From: Maledivibacter halophilus | GTDB lineage: Bacteria; Bacillota; Clostridia; Peptostreptococcales; Caminicellaceae | Assembly (NCBI RefSeq): GCF_900167445.1 | Contig: NZ_FUZT01000004.1 | Span: forward strand, 248,001 to 312,000 | DNA length: 64,000 nucleotides | Direction of reading: 5' to 3' | Shown here: positions 1 through 9,859 of the stretch, piece by piece | Position numbering within the stretch: the first letter of the stretch is position 1 | How the letters are laid out: each line of letters starts with the position of its first letter | The notes under the pieces: model-generated | Database searches by the model: none | Seen by the model: the letters and a program-made list of their open reading frames with translations, nothing else | Told to the model about the DNA's origin: nothing | Program-made: the position numbers and the translations under genes

Positions 1-94
1 CTGGGTTGCATAATATATATGGTATGGCTTTGAAGATTTTAAAACCACATGTAGTAGATAATTTTTAGGTAAGGTAATTATGCAATTTGCTCAA
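1..94 (-). repeat. Dispersed repeat family B, copy 1
   Basis: Read on the minus strand this begins GAGCAAATTGCATAATTACC and continues through ACTACAT, GGTTTTAAAATCTTC and AAGCC. The same order of blocks is found at 40535-40652 and 46043-46200. It may be cut by the window edge. No ORF is visible; function unknown. Confidence 0.7.
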
Positions 95-121
95 TTAATA
101 TATTTTAGTTTTACATTAGTG

Positions 122-151
122 TTGAGAAGAGTAAGTTTTTTATGTTATAAT
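122..151 (+). promoter_or_regulatory. Probable sigma-A promoter of rodA
   Basis: TTGAGA at 122-127 and TATAAT at 146-151 are separated by 18 bases, close to the vegetative consensus. The start codon of rodA lies about 65 bases downstream. Confidence 0.6.
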
Positions 152-215
152 TTCTTAAGGTGCTAAAAACAATTATACAATTTTCTTAGATACAACAACT
201 ACTAAGAGGTGCTTT

Positions 216-1370
216 ATGATTGAAAGAAGATTAATTAAAAATATTGATTTTGGACTAATTGCTGTAGTTATAGTAATATTTTTTATTGGAGTTATTATAA
301 TTACTAGTGCTACTAATGTTATAGATTTATCAAAGGATACAACATTCAAAGAAAGTATAGGTGAAATTATTGACATCGGCCTTAAAAGACAGCCTAAAAT
401 TCAAATAATTGCTTTCATTATTGGAGTAATTGCTGTATTAGCTACCTTAACTATAAATTATAATAGCTTTGGTAATGCATATAAACCCTTATATGTCATA
501 TCAATTATATTATTGCTGATGGTATATATTCCAGGCTTAGGAGTAGTTAGAGGAGGGGCTAGGAGTTGGATCAATTTGGGGCCTTTAGATTTTCAAACAT
601 CGGAAGTAGCAAAATTGGGTTTTATTTTGTCTCTTGCTAAATATTTGGAAATGAAGTATGAAAAGCTTGAGACCATCAAAGATTTAATTGGACCTATGCT
701 TTTTGTATTGCCTTTTGTAATACTTCTTTTAAAACAGACTGACTTAGGTACTGCTCTGGTATTTATTGTCATAACCTTTGGAATGCTCTTTGTTGCAGGT
801 GTTAATATCAAGCTTGTGCTATATGGTGGGTTAATTGGGATATCATCCTTACCGTTAGTTTATAATTTTTTAAAGCCTCATCAGCAACAAAGAATTGATG
901 CTTTTTTAAATCCTTCTGATCCTACTTTACCAGGCAATTATCATGTAGCTCAATCAAAAACAGCAATTGGCTCGGGAATGATATATGGAAAGGGCTTATT
1001 TAAAGGGACTTTTCATAGAGGGGACTTTTTACCTGTACAGGAAACTGATTTTATATATGCGGTTTTAGGGGAAGAGTTAGGCCTGATAGGTTGTACCATA
1101 ATACTTTTACTATATTTTCTATTTTTGTATAAAATGGTGAAAATATCTAAAGATGCTAAAGATATTTATGGTCAGTTAGTTGTTACTGGTATTACATTTA
1201 TGTTTGCATTTCAAATAATCGAAAACATTGGGATGACTGTAGGAATTATGCCTGTTACTGGAATAACCCTTCCTTTTCTCAGCTATGGAGGAAGTTCCTT
1301 AATAACAAGTATGATTGCCCTTGGATTAGTTTTAAATGTTTCAATGAGAAAGAAAAAAATTAGGTTTTAA
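216..1370 (+). CDS. rodA: SEDS-family peptidoglycan polymerase RodA
   Basis: Integral membrane glycosyltransferase of the SEDS family, which polymerises lipid II into glycan strands during side-wall growth together with a class B PBP. The 384 residues carry about ten hydrophobic segments. Family signatures are visible: DLGTALVF, GKGLFKGT and a P-x5-ETDFIYAV block whose Asp278 matches the catalytic acidic residue of the family, followed by GEELG and a C-terminal PFLSYGGSS. The ATG at 216 follows an AGAGGTG ribosome site. RodA is preferred to FtsW or SpoVE because of its length and its position ahead of the M23 and TIGR03960 genes, where Clostridia carry the mre/min/rodA region. It has its own terminator, so it is probably the last gene of its transcript. 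Confidence 0.9.
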   Translation: MIERRLIKNIDFGLIAVVIVIFFIGVIIITSATNVIDLSKDTTFKESIGEIIDIGLKRQPKIQIIAFIIGVIAVLATLTINYNSFGNAYKPLYVISIILLLMVYIPGLGVVRGGARSWINLGPLDFQTSEVAKLGFILSLAKYLEMKYEKLETIKDLIGPMLFVLPFVILLLKQTDLGTALVFIVITFGMLFVAGVNIKLVLYGGLIGISSLPLVYNFLKPHQQQRIDAFLNPSDPTLPGNYHVAQSKTAIGSGMIYGKGLFKGTFHRGDFLPVQETDFIYAVLGEELGLIGCTIILLLYFLFLYKMVKISKDAKDIYGQLVVTGITFMFAFQIIENIGMTVGIMPVTGITLPFLSYGGSSLITSMIALGLVLNVSMRKKKIRF

Positions 1371-1400
1371 AAAATTCCTTAATATTAAGGAATTTTTTTA
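1371..1400 (+). terminator. Rho-independent terminator after rodA
   Basis: AATTCCTTAA pairs with TTAAGGAATT around a very short loop and is followed by a T run (ATTTTTTTATT). It begins at the rodA stop codon. Confidence 0.85.
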
Positions 1401-1502
1401 TTGAGAATGAATTAAAGCTTGACATTGTTTTACTATATTTAGTAATAAAAATCCCTTCTTAAAAATATATTGTAGTAATCACCAAACATAAGGAGGGGAA
1501 TT

Positions 1503-2222
1503 ATGGATAAGTCATATAGACGAAATTTAGTAAATAGACAAAGGAGAAATTATTATGGATATGGTTCTAAAAGGAGAAATAAAAAATCTTCTAATATATT
1601 AAGGAAAATATTAATTCAAATATTAGTATCAATTTTAATTGTATCAATTATAATTTTACTTAAAAATATTGACTCAGCAGTTGGAAATAATACATCTTCT
1701 TTTATAAAAAAAGTAATGTATACTGAATTTAACTATAAGAAAAGTATTAATATAATAAAAGAATATGCAATTCAGTTTAAAGATTATGCATCGGAAACTA
1801 TTCCTGTTTTCAAAAAGACAGAAGGAAATTTTAAAATGTCACCTCCAATAAATGGAATAATCATTTCATCATATGGGAAAAAATTGAATCCTATTACTGA
1901 AAAACAAACTTTTCAAAGGGGAATAGATATAAAAGCAATAGATATAGATATAGTTAAGTCAGTAGAAAATGGAGTAGTTATACTAACTGGTGAAAGTGAA
2001 AACTTAGGTAAATTTATTAAAATAGACCACGGTGATGGTATATTTTCAATATACGGTAATTTGGAAAGCATATATGTAAAGGAAAATGAAAGGGTTATAC
2101 GTGGACAAAGAGTTGGTAAAATAGGAGATATAAAGACCTCATATTTACATTTTGAACTATGGATCAATGATGAGGCAGTTGATCCTGAATTATATGTAGA
2201 TTATAGTACGGTGAGTATATAA
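1503..2222 (+). CDS. Membrane-anchored, degenerate M23 (LytM-fold) protein, SpoIVFA-like
   Basis: 239 residues: a basic, Arg/Lys/Tyr-rich N-terminus (1-35), one transmembrane helix (about 37-55), a linker, and an M23/LytM domain from about 115 to 232. M23 peptidases bind zinc with H-x(n)-D and H-x-H motifs. Here the first motif reads FQRGIDIK (Arg where His is expected) and the last reads SYLHFELW (Tyr in place of the first His of HLH). Two zinc ligands therefore seem lost and enzymatic activity is unlikely. In Bacillus SpoIVFA is a non-catalytic M23-type protein that holds the sigma-K protease SpoIVFB, and it sits beside rplU as here. No M50 protease follows in this window. It could also be a structural LytM protein of division. 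RBS AAGGAGGGG precedes the ATG. Confidence 0.7.
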   Translation: MDKSYRRNLVNRQRRNYYGYGSKRRNKKSSNILRKILIQILVSILIVSIIILLKNIDSAVGNNTSSFIKKVMYTEFNYKKSINIIKEYAIQFKDYASETIPVFKKTEGNFKMSPPINGIIISSYGKKLNPITEKQTFQRGIDIKAIDIDIVKSVENGVVILTGESENLGKFIKIDHGDGIFSIYGNLESIYVKENERVIRGQRVGKIGDIKTSYLHFELWINDEAVDPELYVDYSTVSI

Positions 2223-2255
2223 TATATATTTTAATAAGAACTGTAATCTAACAAT

Positions 2256-2357
2256 ATAGAGTTTACGTAGTAAAACTTAGTTTATACAGGTGTAAATACT
2301 CAGTGCTTCTGGGAGTTTTGAACATGTATAAACTAAAGTCTTTACTTAAATCTCTAT
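2256..2357. repeat. Palindromic repeat family A, copy 1 (full)
   Basis: A 102-base inverted repeat. The left arm starts ATAGAGTTTACGTAGTAAAA and the right arm ends TTACTTAAATCTCTAT; the arms pair through TTAGTTTATAC/GTATAAACTAA. A matching element lies at 8098-8189, with more diverged copies at 37583-37684 and 44679-44780. Confidence 0.8.
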
Positions 2358-2413
2358 AAAACCTACAAATAATTAGAAAAAGATGTTAAAATGGTTTTGT
2401 GTTTATAAATAAA

Positions 2414-2533
2414 TGAGGAAATTGCATAATACATGTGAAGAATTTTAAAATACAAAATACAGTAGAGAGAGTCAGGTGAGTTATCTACATATTGTATTCT
2501 AAAATTAATAATGTTAATTATGCAAGTTTCTCA
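2414..2533. repeat. Dispersed repeat family B, diverged copy 2
   Basis: Bounded by inverted ends GAGGAAATTGCATAAT and ATTATGCAAGTTTCTC, like the GAGCAAATTGCATAATTA end of the other B copies. The interior is diverged. With family A copy 1 it fills most of the 406-base gap between 2222 and 2629; nothing else is seen in that gap apart from a TATAAT at 2571-2576 that could be a -10 for the next gene. Confidence 0.5.
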
Positions 2534-2628
2534 AATCTGAAAATATATATCTTTAAATTAAAAAAGCATGTATAATATACAATAATGCAATACTAAAGAT
2601 AAGCCCGTATTATTAAGGAGGAACATGA

Positions 2629-4464
2629 ATGAAAGAAAAAATTGAAGAAATACTTTATAAAGTAGAAAAACCCAGTAGATATATTGGAGGAGAAAAGAAC
2701 AGCTATAAAAAAGAAATAAATGAAAATATAATTAGGTTTGGATTTGCATTTCCTGATATATATGAAGTTGGAATGTCCCATTTAGGTATGCATATAATTT
2801 ATAATTTACTAAATGAAGTAGATGATATATTTTGTGAAAGAATATTTGCACCTTGGATAGATATGGAGGGAATATTAAGAAAAGAGAATTTACCTCTTTT
2901 TACATTAGAAACCTATACTCAAATAAAGGATTTAGATATTATAGGATTTACTCTTCAATACGAGCTTAGCTATAGTAATATATTAAATATGCTGAATCTT
3001 GGAGGAATACCTCTTAGGAGCTCAGAAAGAAATGAATCTGATCCTATTGTTATCGCCGGTGGACCTTGTGCATATAATCCTGAACCCTTGGCAGAAATAG
3101 TGGATATATTTTTGATGGGGGAAGGGGAAGAACTCTTAATTGAATTTTTTGATATCTATAGAAAAATAAAGAAGGATGGACTTGGAAAAAAACAACTTTT
3201 AGAGAAAGTATCTAAAATAGAAGGCGTTTATATACCAAGCTTTTATGAATTTCGTTATGCTGAAGACGGTACAATAAAGGCTTTTGTGCCTAAGAATGAA
3301 GAATATCCTGCTAAAATTAAAAAGAGAATTGTGAAGGATATAAATAAAACTTTTTATCCAGAAAAGGTTATAGTACCCTTTGCAGATATTGTTCATGATA
3401 GGGCTATGGTAGAAATTTTCCGAGGTTGTACAAGGGGCTGCAGATTTTGTCAGGCTGGAATGATATATAGACCAATTCGTGAAAGAAAGTCAGATAAGGT
3501 TCTTGAATTAGCCGATAAACTATTGAAAAGTACAGGATATGAAGAAATATCTATATCATCCCTGAGCACAAGTGATTATTCACAGTTAAATGAATTGGTT
3601 AGAGGTTTGATAGACAGATATATAAGCAAAAGAATAGGAGTTTCTGTACCATCATTGAGATTAGATTCCTTTTCAATAAAACTTATAGAAGAAATACAAA
3701 AGGTAAGAAAAACAGGCTTAACCTTTGCGCCTGAAGCTGGAACCCAAAGATTGAGGGATGTAATAAATAAAGGTATAGAAGAAAAGGATCTGACATATGC
3801 AGTAACCAATGCATTTGAATTAGGCTGGAATAGTGTAAAATTATATTTTATGATAGGCTTGCCTACAGAAACCTTCGAAGATTTAGATGGAATTGCAGAT
3901 TTAGCTAAAAAAGTAGTTGATATTTATTATAAAACTCCTAAAGAGAATAGAAGGAAAGGCCTTAAGGTTACTATAAGCACCTCATCCTTTGTTCCTAAGC
4001 CTTTTACACCATTTCAATGGGAGCCTCAAGATGAAATAGATACTTTGGTAGAAAAGCAGATGTATCTAAAAGACAAACTTAAGCTAAAGAAAATCACATA
4101 TAATTACCATGATTCTAAGACAAGCTTTTTAGAAGGAGTATTTGCCAGAGGAGATAGAAGATTATGTAATGTCCTAATAAAAGCATTTGAAAAAGGTTGT
4201 AGATTTGATGGTTGGCAAGAGCAATTTCAATATGATAGATGGATGGAAGCCTTTTCTGAGTGTGGAGTTGATCCTCACTTTTATGCAAATAGGAAAAGGG
4301 ACTATAAAGAAATTCTGCCCTGGGACCATATTGATGTTGGGGTTACAAAAAAATATTTAATAAATGAGAATGAAAAAGCTAAAGATGAAAAATTGACTAG
4401 AGATTGTAGATTAAGTTGTACTGGTTGTGGTATCAACAATGGTTTTATTGGGGGGGTTTGTTAA
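2629..4464 (+). CDS. TIGR03960-family B12-binding/radical SAM protein
   Basis: 611-residue radical SAM protein. The N-terminal part resembles a cobalamin-binding-type domain (DIYEVGMSHLGMHIIY, IIGFTLQYELSYSNILNML). The radical SAM core starts near 260 with the cluster motif C267-x3-C271-x2-C274 (RGCTRGCRFCQAG). A C-terminal block CRLSCTGCG adds further cysteines. TIGR03960 proteins are nearly always followed by a DUF2344 (TIGR03936) gene, sometimes as a fusion, and that is the case here with a one-base overlap. The reaction is not established; the constant position next to rng and rplU suggests a role in RNA or ribosome modification, which is inference. The ATG follows AAGGAGGAAC. Confidence 0.88.
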   Translation: MKEKIEEILYKVEKPSRYIGGEKNSYKKEINENIIRFGFAFPDIYEVGMSHLGMHIIYNLLNEVDDIFCERIFAPWIDMEGILRKENLPLFTLETYTQIKDLDIIGFTLQYELSYSNILNMLNLGGIPLRSSERNESDPIVIAGGPCAYNPEPLAEIVDIFLMGEGEELLIEFFDIYRKIKKDGLGKKQLLEKVSKIEGVYIPSFYEFRYAEDGTIKAFVPKNEEYPAKIKKRIVKDINKTFYPEKVIVPFADIVHDRAMVEIFRGCTRGCRFCQAGMIYRPIRERKSDKVLELADKLLKSTGYEEISISSLSTSDYSQLNELVRGLIDRYISKRIGVSVPSLRLDSFSIKLIEEIQKVRKTGLTFAPEAGTQRLRDVINKGIEEKDLTYAVTNAFELGWNSVKLYFMIGLPTETFEDLDGIADLAKKVVDIYYKTPKENRRKGLKVTISTSSFVPKPFTPFQWEPQDEIDTLVEKQMYLKDKLKLKKITYNYHDSKTSFLEGVFARGDRRLCNVLIKAFEKGCRFDGWQEQFQYDRWMEAFSECGVDPHFYANRKRDYKEILPWDHIDVGVTKKYLINENEKAKDEKLTRDCRLSCTGCGINNGFIGGVC

Positions 4465-5171
4465 TGTACAAGATTTTAGCAAAATTTACTAAAATGGATA
4501 GAATGAAGTTTTTATCTCATCTGGAACTAATAAGGGTAATTGAGAGAGCGCTTAGGAGAGCTAATATACCATTAAGATTTACTCAAGGCTTTAATCCACA
4601 CCCCAAAATTTCCTTTGCTGCCCCCCTTGCAGTGGGAGTTTCAAGTGAAGGAGAGTATTTAACTGTAGAAATTAATAAAGAAATAAATGTTAAAGATTTT
4701 GAAAAAAAGTTAAATATGGAACTGCCAGAGGGAATAAAATTTATTAAATGCAAATATATTGATCCAAAAAGCAAGTCATTAATGAGCATAGTTGAAGAAT
4801 CTACCTATATTGTTAAATGTATTACAAAAAATCAATATGACTTAAAAGAAATAGATGAATTTATAGAAAAATTTCTAAAAAGAGAAGAAATACTTTATAA
4901 GAAAATTGGAAAAAGAGGAAAAGAGAAAATAGTGAATATAAAAAAATATATTAAAGAAATAATTATTTTATCACTGCAGGAGAATGAAATTATTTTCAAA
5001 ACAACTGTTTCCACAGGAAGTAAGGGGAACTTAAAACCTGAAGTTGCTTTTGAAAAGCTTATGGAGCTGGAAGGAATAGAAATAGATTTAGAAAAAGTAA
5101 GGGTACATAGGTTAGAAACCTTTTCATCAAAGGGAGATAAAAAACTACTTCCTATTGATGCTACAATTTAA
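4464..5171 (+). CDS. TIGR03936/DUF2344 protein, partner of the upstream radical SAM protein
   Basis: 235 residues, starting at the ATG that overlaps the upstream stop codon (TAATG), so the two genes are translationally coupled. The N-terminus (KFTKMDRMKFLSHLELIRVIERALRR) and RFTQGFNPHPKISFAAPLAVG are the signature blocks of the DUF2344 family. An earlier in-frame start at 4416 would only read the tail of the radical SAM gene in another frame and is not used. No catalytic residues are recognised. In some bacteria the domain is fused to the C-terminus of TIGR03960, which supports a joint function, still uncharacterised. Confidence 0.85.
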   Translation: MYKILAKFTKMDRMKFLSHLELIRVIERALRRANIPLRFTQGFNPHPKISFAAPLAVGVSSEGEYLTVEINKEINVKDFEKKLNMELPEGIKFIKCKYIDPKSKSLMSIVEESTYIVKCITKNQYDLKEIDEFIEKFLKREEILYKKIGKRGKEKIVNIKKYIKEIIILSLQENEIIFKTTVSTGSKGNLKPEVAFEKLMELEGIEIDLEKVRVHRLETFSSKGDKKLLPIDATI

Positions 5172-5190
5172 TTATTAGGGTGGTTAAGCA

Positions 5191-6693
5191 ATGAATAAAA
5201 TAGTTATTGATTCTGGATTCAGCCAAAGTCGTGTTGCGCTTTTAGAAGATGAGGAAATGGTTGAATATTATATTGAAAGTAAAAGTTTAAAACGACTTGT
5301 AGGAAATGTATATAAAGGTAGAGTGAAAAATGTTTTGCCTGGAATGCAAGCAGCATTTGTTGATATAGGCTTAGAAAGAAATGCTTTTTTGTACGTTAAG
5401 GATGCCATTCCACGAGAGCTATTAATTGATAAAAAAGTAGACATTAAGGATATTGGGATTAGAGATGTTGTTAAAAATGGACAAGAAATTATTGTTCAGG
5501 TAACTAAAGAGCCTATGGATAAGAAGGGGGCCAGAGTGACAACTCATCTTTCATTTCCGGGAAGGTATTTAGTACTTATGTCTCAGGTAGATTATGTGGG
5601 AATATCCCGTAGGATTGAAGACGAAGATGAAAGAAAAAGACTTAAGGAAATTGTTGAAGAAATAAAACCTGAAGGTATGGGTATAATCATAAGAACAGAG
5701 GCAGAGAATAAGGATAGAAAGGATTTTGAAGAAGACTTAAAATATCTCTTAAGACTTTGGCATAAAATTGAAAAAGAAAAGAACCTAGGCTTTCCACCTA
5801 AGATATTCTATAAGGATTTGGACTTGATTCACAGAACCATTAGAGATTTGTTTACAGATGATATAAATGAGTTAGTAGTAAATGATAAAGATGATTATAA
5901 CATGATTTTAGATTTTCTAGATCTCATTTCTCCCGAGTTAAAAGGTAGAGTAAAGTATTTTGATCCCGGTATAAATATTTTTAGTTATTATGGAATAGAG
6001 AAAAAAATAAGAGAAGCATTAAGCAGTAAAGTATGGCTGAAAAGTGGGGGATATATTGTAATAGACAAAACGGAAGCCCTTACAATTATAGATGTAAACA
6101 CAGGAAAATACGTTGGAGTTAATGATTTATCAAAAACTATCATTAAAGTGAATAAAGAAGCGGCTAAAGAAATAGCTAAGCAGATCAGATTAAGAGATAT
6201 AGGAGGTATAATAATAATAGATTTTATTGACATGATAGATAAGAAGGCTGAACAGAATGTTATAAAACTACTATCTAGGGAATTATCCAAGGATAGAGTA
6301 AGAACAAATATTGTGGGGATGACAGGGCTTGGGCTTGTTGAAATGACTAGAAAAAAGGTGAGTAATCGTATTAGTTCAATATTGGAAAAAAAATGTCCAT
6401 ATTGTGGCGGATTAGGAATGGTACTAACCCCTGATACTGTTATAAACAATTTAGAGAATGAGCTTAAAAGGGTATCCCTGCACACTAATTCAGAAGCAGT
6501 CATAGTGGAAGTAAATCTAGAGGTAGAAAAAGTATTGGTAAATCAAAGAAAGGATTACCTAGGTGAATTGGAAAAGGCATTAAATTTAAGAATTTTTATA
6601 AATGGAAATAGTAATATTCATTCTAATCACTATAAAATTAAGGAAATGGGGAGACTAAGCAAAATAAAAGAGATGCTTAAAGGCGAGAAATAA
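5191..6693 (+). CDS. rng: Ribonuclease E/G family protein
   Basis: 500-residue endoribonuclease of the RNase G type, acting on rRNA and mRNA processing in the cytoplasm. The S1 RNA-binding domain occupies about 35-115 (VYKGRVKNVLPGMQAAFVDI, then ERNAFLYV). The catalytic DNase I-like subdomain carries the two magnesium aspartates in IIDVNTG (Asp301) and IIIDFIDM (Asp344). The zinc-link motif CPYCGG lies at 402-405. Size fits RNase G rather than RNase E, which has a long C-terminal scaffold. The ATG at 5191 follows TAGGGTGG. It is the last gene before the rplU promoter, and the rng-rplU order is common in Clostridia. Confidence 0.92.
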   Translation: MNKIVIDSGFSQSRVALLEDEEMVEYYIESKSLKRLVGNVYKGRVKNVLPGMQAAFVDIGLERNAFLYVKDAIPRELLIDKKVDIKDIGIRDVVKNGQEIIVQVTKEPMDKKGARVTTHLSFPGRYLVLMSQVDYVGISRRIEDEDERKRLKEIVEEIKPEGMGIIIRTEAENKDRKDFEEDLKYLLRLWHKIEKEKNLGFPPKIFYKDLDLIHRTIRDLFTDDINELVVNDKDDYNMILDFLDLISPELKGRVKYFDPGINIFSYYGIEKKIREALSSKVWLKSGGYIVIDKTEALTIIDVNTGKYVGVNDLSKTIIKVNKEAAKEIAKQIRLRDIGGIIIIDFIDMIDKKAEQNVIKLLSRELSKDRVRTNIVGMTGLGLVEMTRKKVSNRISSILEKKCPYCGGLGMVLTPDTVINNLENELKRVSLHTNSEAVIVEVNLEVEKVLVNQRKDYLGELEKALNLRIFINGNSNIHSNHYKIKEMGRLSKIKEMLKGEK

Positions 6694-6698
6694 TATTA

Positions 6699-6727
6699 TT
6701 GACAATGACTTTTAGCTGTGATAACAT
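6699..6727 (+). promoter_or_regulatory. Sigma-A promoter of the rplU operon
   Basis: A perfect TTGACA at 6699-6704, 17 bases, then TAACAT at 6722-6727. It opens a leader of about 110 bases before rplU. Confidence 0.75.
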
Positions 6728-6838
6728 ATATGTGTTGTGGATGTTAGATTAAATAATATTCACTTGTAGCCGCTCAAATCAGGTCTTAAAAGATTTATCT
6801 ACCTAGATTTGGCGAGTCTGGACTGAGGAGGTGGAAGT
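6728..6838 (+). promoter_or_regulatory. Probable ribosomal protein L21 leader
   Basis: Untranslated leader between the rplU promoter and the rplU ribosome site (GAGGAGGTGG). Low-GC Gram-positives have a structured L21 leader at this place that is thought to mediate autoregulation. I can see short complementary blocks around AGATTTATCT and CCTAGATTTGG but did not fold it; the call rests mainly on position. Confidence 0.5.
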
Positions 6839-7150
6839 ATGTACGCAATTATTGAAACTGGTGGAAAACAGTATAGAGTAGAGGAAGGCGACACTTTATT
6901 TGTTGAAAAAATCGATAGTAATGCTGGTGAAACAGTAGAATTTGATAAGGTTTTAGCTGTGTCCAATGCAGGAAAATTATCTGTAGGAACACCTTTTGTT
7001 GAAGGAGCAAAGGTTTCAGCTTCTGTAGTTGAACAAGGTAAAGGCAAAAAAATAATTGTATTTAAGTATAAATCTAAGAAAGACTATAGAAGAAAACAAG
7101 GACATCGCCAACCACATACAAAGATAAAGATTGAAAAGATTAATGCATAA
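6839..7150 (+). CDS. rplU: 50S ribosomal protein L21
   Basis: 103 residues, the normal length for bL21. It starts [18 protein letters not shown] and ends with the conserved [19 protein letters not shown] block that contacts 23S rRNA. First gene of the L21-Prp-L27 operon, behind a strong promoter and a GAGGAGGTGG ribosome site. The rplU-prp-rpmA order is the standard Firmicutes arrangement. Confidence 0.97.
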   Translation: MYAIIETGGKQYRVEEGDTLFVEKIDSNAGETVEFDKVLAVSNAGKLSVGTPFVEGAKVSASVVEQGKGKKIIVFKYKSKKDYRRKQGHRQPHTKIKIEKINA

Positions 7151-7161
7151 GGTCATTAAAT

Positions 7162-7494
7162 ATGATTACAATAAGGATTATTCAAAACGAAAATAAAGAT
7201 ATAATATCTTTTAGTGTTGAAGGACATGCTGATGCCGATGAATACGGTAAGGATATAGTATGTGCTAGCATATCAATTCTTACTCAAACGTCAGTTTTAG
7301 CCCTATATGAAGTTGCAGATATAGATATTGTATATGAAATGGAAGATGGATGGCTATATTGTCAAATTCCAGATAATATTGACAGTTTAAAGAGAGAGAG
7401 AGCTAATATAATACTTGATACTATGCTTATTGGAATAAAAGGTACTTTGGAAATGTATTCTGAATATATAAAGCTTCAATATGAGGAGGTGTAA
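7162..7494 (+). CDS. prp: Ribosomal-processing cysteine protease Prp
   Basis: 110 residues. Prp removes the N-terminal extension of L27 in Firmicutes and related phyla. The catalytic dyad is visible as His22 ([10 protein letters not shown]) and Cys34 (DIVCASIS), at the same positions as in the characterised Staphylococcus enzyme. The gene lies between rplU and rpmA, and the L27 encoded next carries the expected cleavage motif, so enzyme and substrate are adjacent. The start ATG at 7162 has only a weak ribosome site, compatible with coupling to rplU. Confidence 0.93.
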   Translation: MITIRIIQNENKDIISFSVEGHADADEYGKDIVCASISILTQTSVLALYEVADIDIVYEMEDGWLYCQIPDNIDSLKRERANIILDTMLIGIKGTLEMYSEYIKLQYEEV

Positions 7495-7498
7495 ATCC

Positions 7499-7798
7499 AT
7501 GCTATTTAAAATAAATCTTCAGCTTTTTGCAAGTAAGAAGGGTGTAGGTTCTTCTAAGAACGGTCGTGACAGTGAAGCAAAAAGATTAGGTGTTAAAAGA
7601 ACAGACGGACAATTTGTAAATGCTGGGAGTATTATTGTTAGGCAGAGAGGGACCAAGATACATCCAGGAAATAATGTTGGCAGAGGTGGAGACGATACCC
7701 TTTTTGCTAAGGTAAATGGCGTAGTAAAATTCGAAAGAAAAGGTAAAAGCAGAAAACAAGTTAGTGTATATTCTGTTGAACAAGCAAGTGCACAATAA
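7499..7798 (+). CDS. rpmA: 50S ribosomal protein L27 with Prp-cleavable N-terminal extension
   Basis: 99 residues from the ATG at 7499, which follows GAGGAGGTG at the end of prp. An upstream in-frame start at 7481 lies inside prp and is rejected. The first ten residues ([10 protein letters not shown]) precede [15 protein letters not shown], the canonical mature N-terminus. Prp is known to cut after a Phe in this context, so maturation between Phe10 and Ala11 is predicted. The mature N-terminus reaches the peptidyl transferase centre, which is why removal is essential in species with the extension. Confidence 0.97.
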   Translation: MLFKINLQLFASKKGVGSSKNGRDSEAKRLGVKRTDGQFVNAGSIIVRQRGTKIHPGNNVGRGGDDTLFAKVNGVVKFERKGKSRKQVSVYSVEQASAQ

Positions 7799-7805
7799 TG
7801 GAACT

Positions 7806-7836
7806 AAAACCCATACTTCAAGGTATGGGTTTTTTA
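7806..7836 (+). terminator. Rho-independent terminator of the rplU-prp-rpmA operon
   Basis: AAAACCCATACTT and AAGGTATGGGTTTTTT form an eight- to ten-pair stem ending in a T run, directly after the rpmA stop. Confidence 0.88.
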
Positions 7837-7837
7837 A

Positions 7838-8097
7838 ATATATAGATATGTGCGTGCTTAAAAAAGCAATGAAAAGAAAAATCCACATCTAAAAACTATG
7901 AAGAAGATTTTGATTAATTTTTAGAATCACATATCTATAGTTAAAAAATAATGTATAATATTTAAAGTACAGTAATGAATTACATAATGATATAAGGGAA
8001 AACTAAAATACAAAGTTTTATAATTAACAAGACTATAACTTAAACCTTGGAACTGTACAATATTATTGATATAATTATCTTGGAAAAAAATACTTAT
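7838..8097. other. Intergenic stretch between rpmA and obgE
   Basis: No gene is seen. The stretch contains GTACAGT near 7968 and ACTGTAC near 8050 as distant inverted ends, and an ATTACATAATGA block that faintly resembles family B. Family A copy 2 follows at once, so this may be an older, eroded repeat. Confidence 0.35.
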
Positions 8098-9493
<1,396 letters not shown>

Positions 9494-9521
9494 AAATTAT
9501 TTATAGAAAGGAGAGATTTAA

Positions 9522-9815
9522 ATGTTAACGAGCAAAAATAGATCATATTTAAAAGGATTAGCTAATAATATTGAAGCTATTACTTATATAGGTAAAGAGG
9601 GTATAACAGATGGTTTTTTAAAGCAATTGGATGAAGCGCTGGAAGCAAGGGAAATTGTTAAAGTAAGTATACAAAAGAATAGTATCCTTGATACAAAGAA
9701 AGCTGCTAATGAAATAGCTAAACTAACAGGTTCAGAATTTGTCCAAGCCATTGGAAGAAAATTTGTTTTATATAGAAAATCAAAAAATAATCCTAAAATT
9801 GATCTGCCTAATTAA
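9522..9815 (+). CDS. yhbY: CRS1/YhbY-domain RNA-binding protein
   Basis: 97 residues forming a single CRS1/YhbY (CRM) domain, an RNA-binding fold that associates with pre-50S particles. The family core is visible: RSYLKGLANNIEAITYIGKEGIT, then a DALEAREIVKVSI helix-strand and the IGRKFVLYR end. The ATG follows AAAGGAGAG. It is 28 bases after obgE and upstream of nadD, its usual place. Confidence 0.9.
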   Translation: MLTSKNRSYLKGLANNIEAITYIGKEGITDGFLKQLDEALEAREIVKVSIQKNSILDTKKAANEIAKLTGSEFVQAIGRKFVLYRKSKNNPKIDLPN

Positions 9816-9859
9816 TATTACTAATAATAATTTATGAGCCTAAAAAATTGGAGGAAAAA

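Noticed and set aside
5988..6503. 171-codon frame antisense to RNase G
   Set aside because: No ribosome site, Ser/Ile-rich shadow of a well-supported gene on the other strand.
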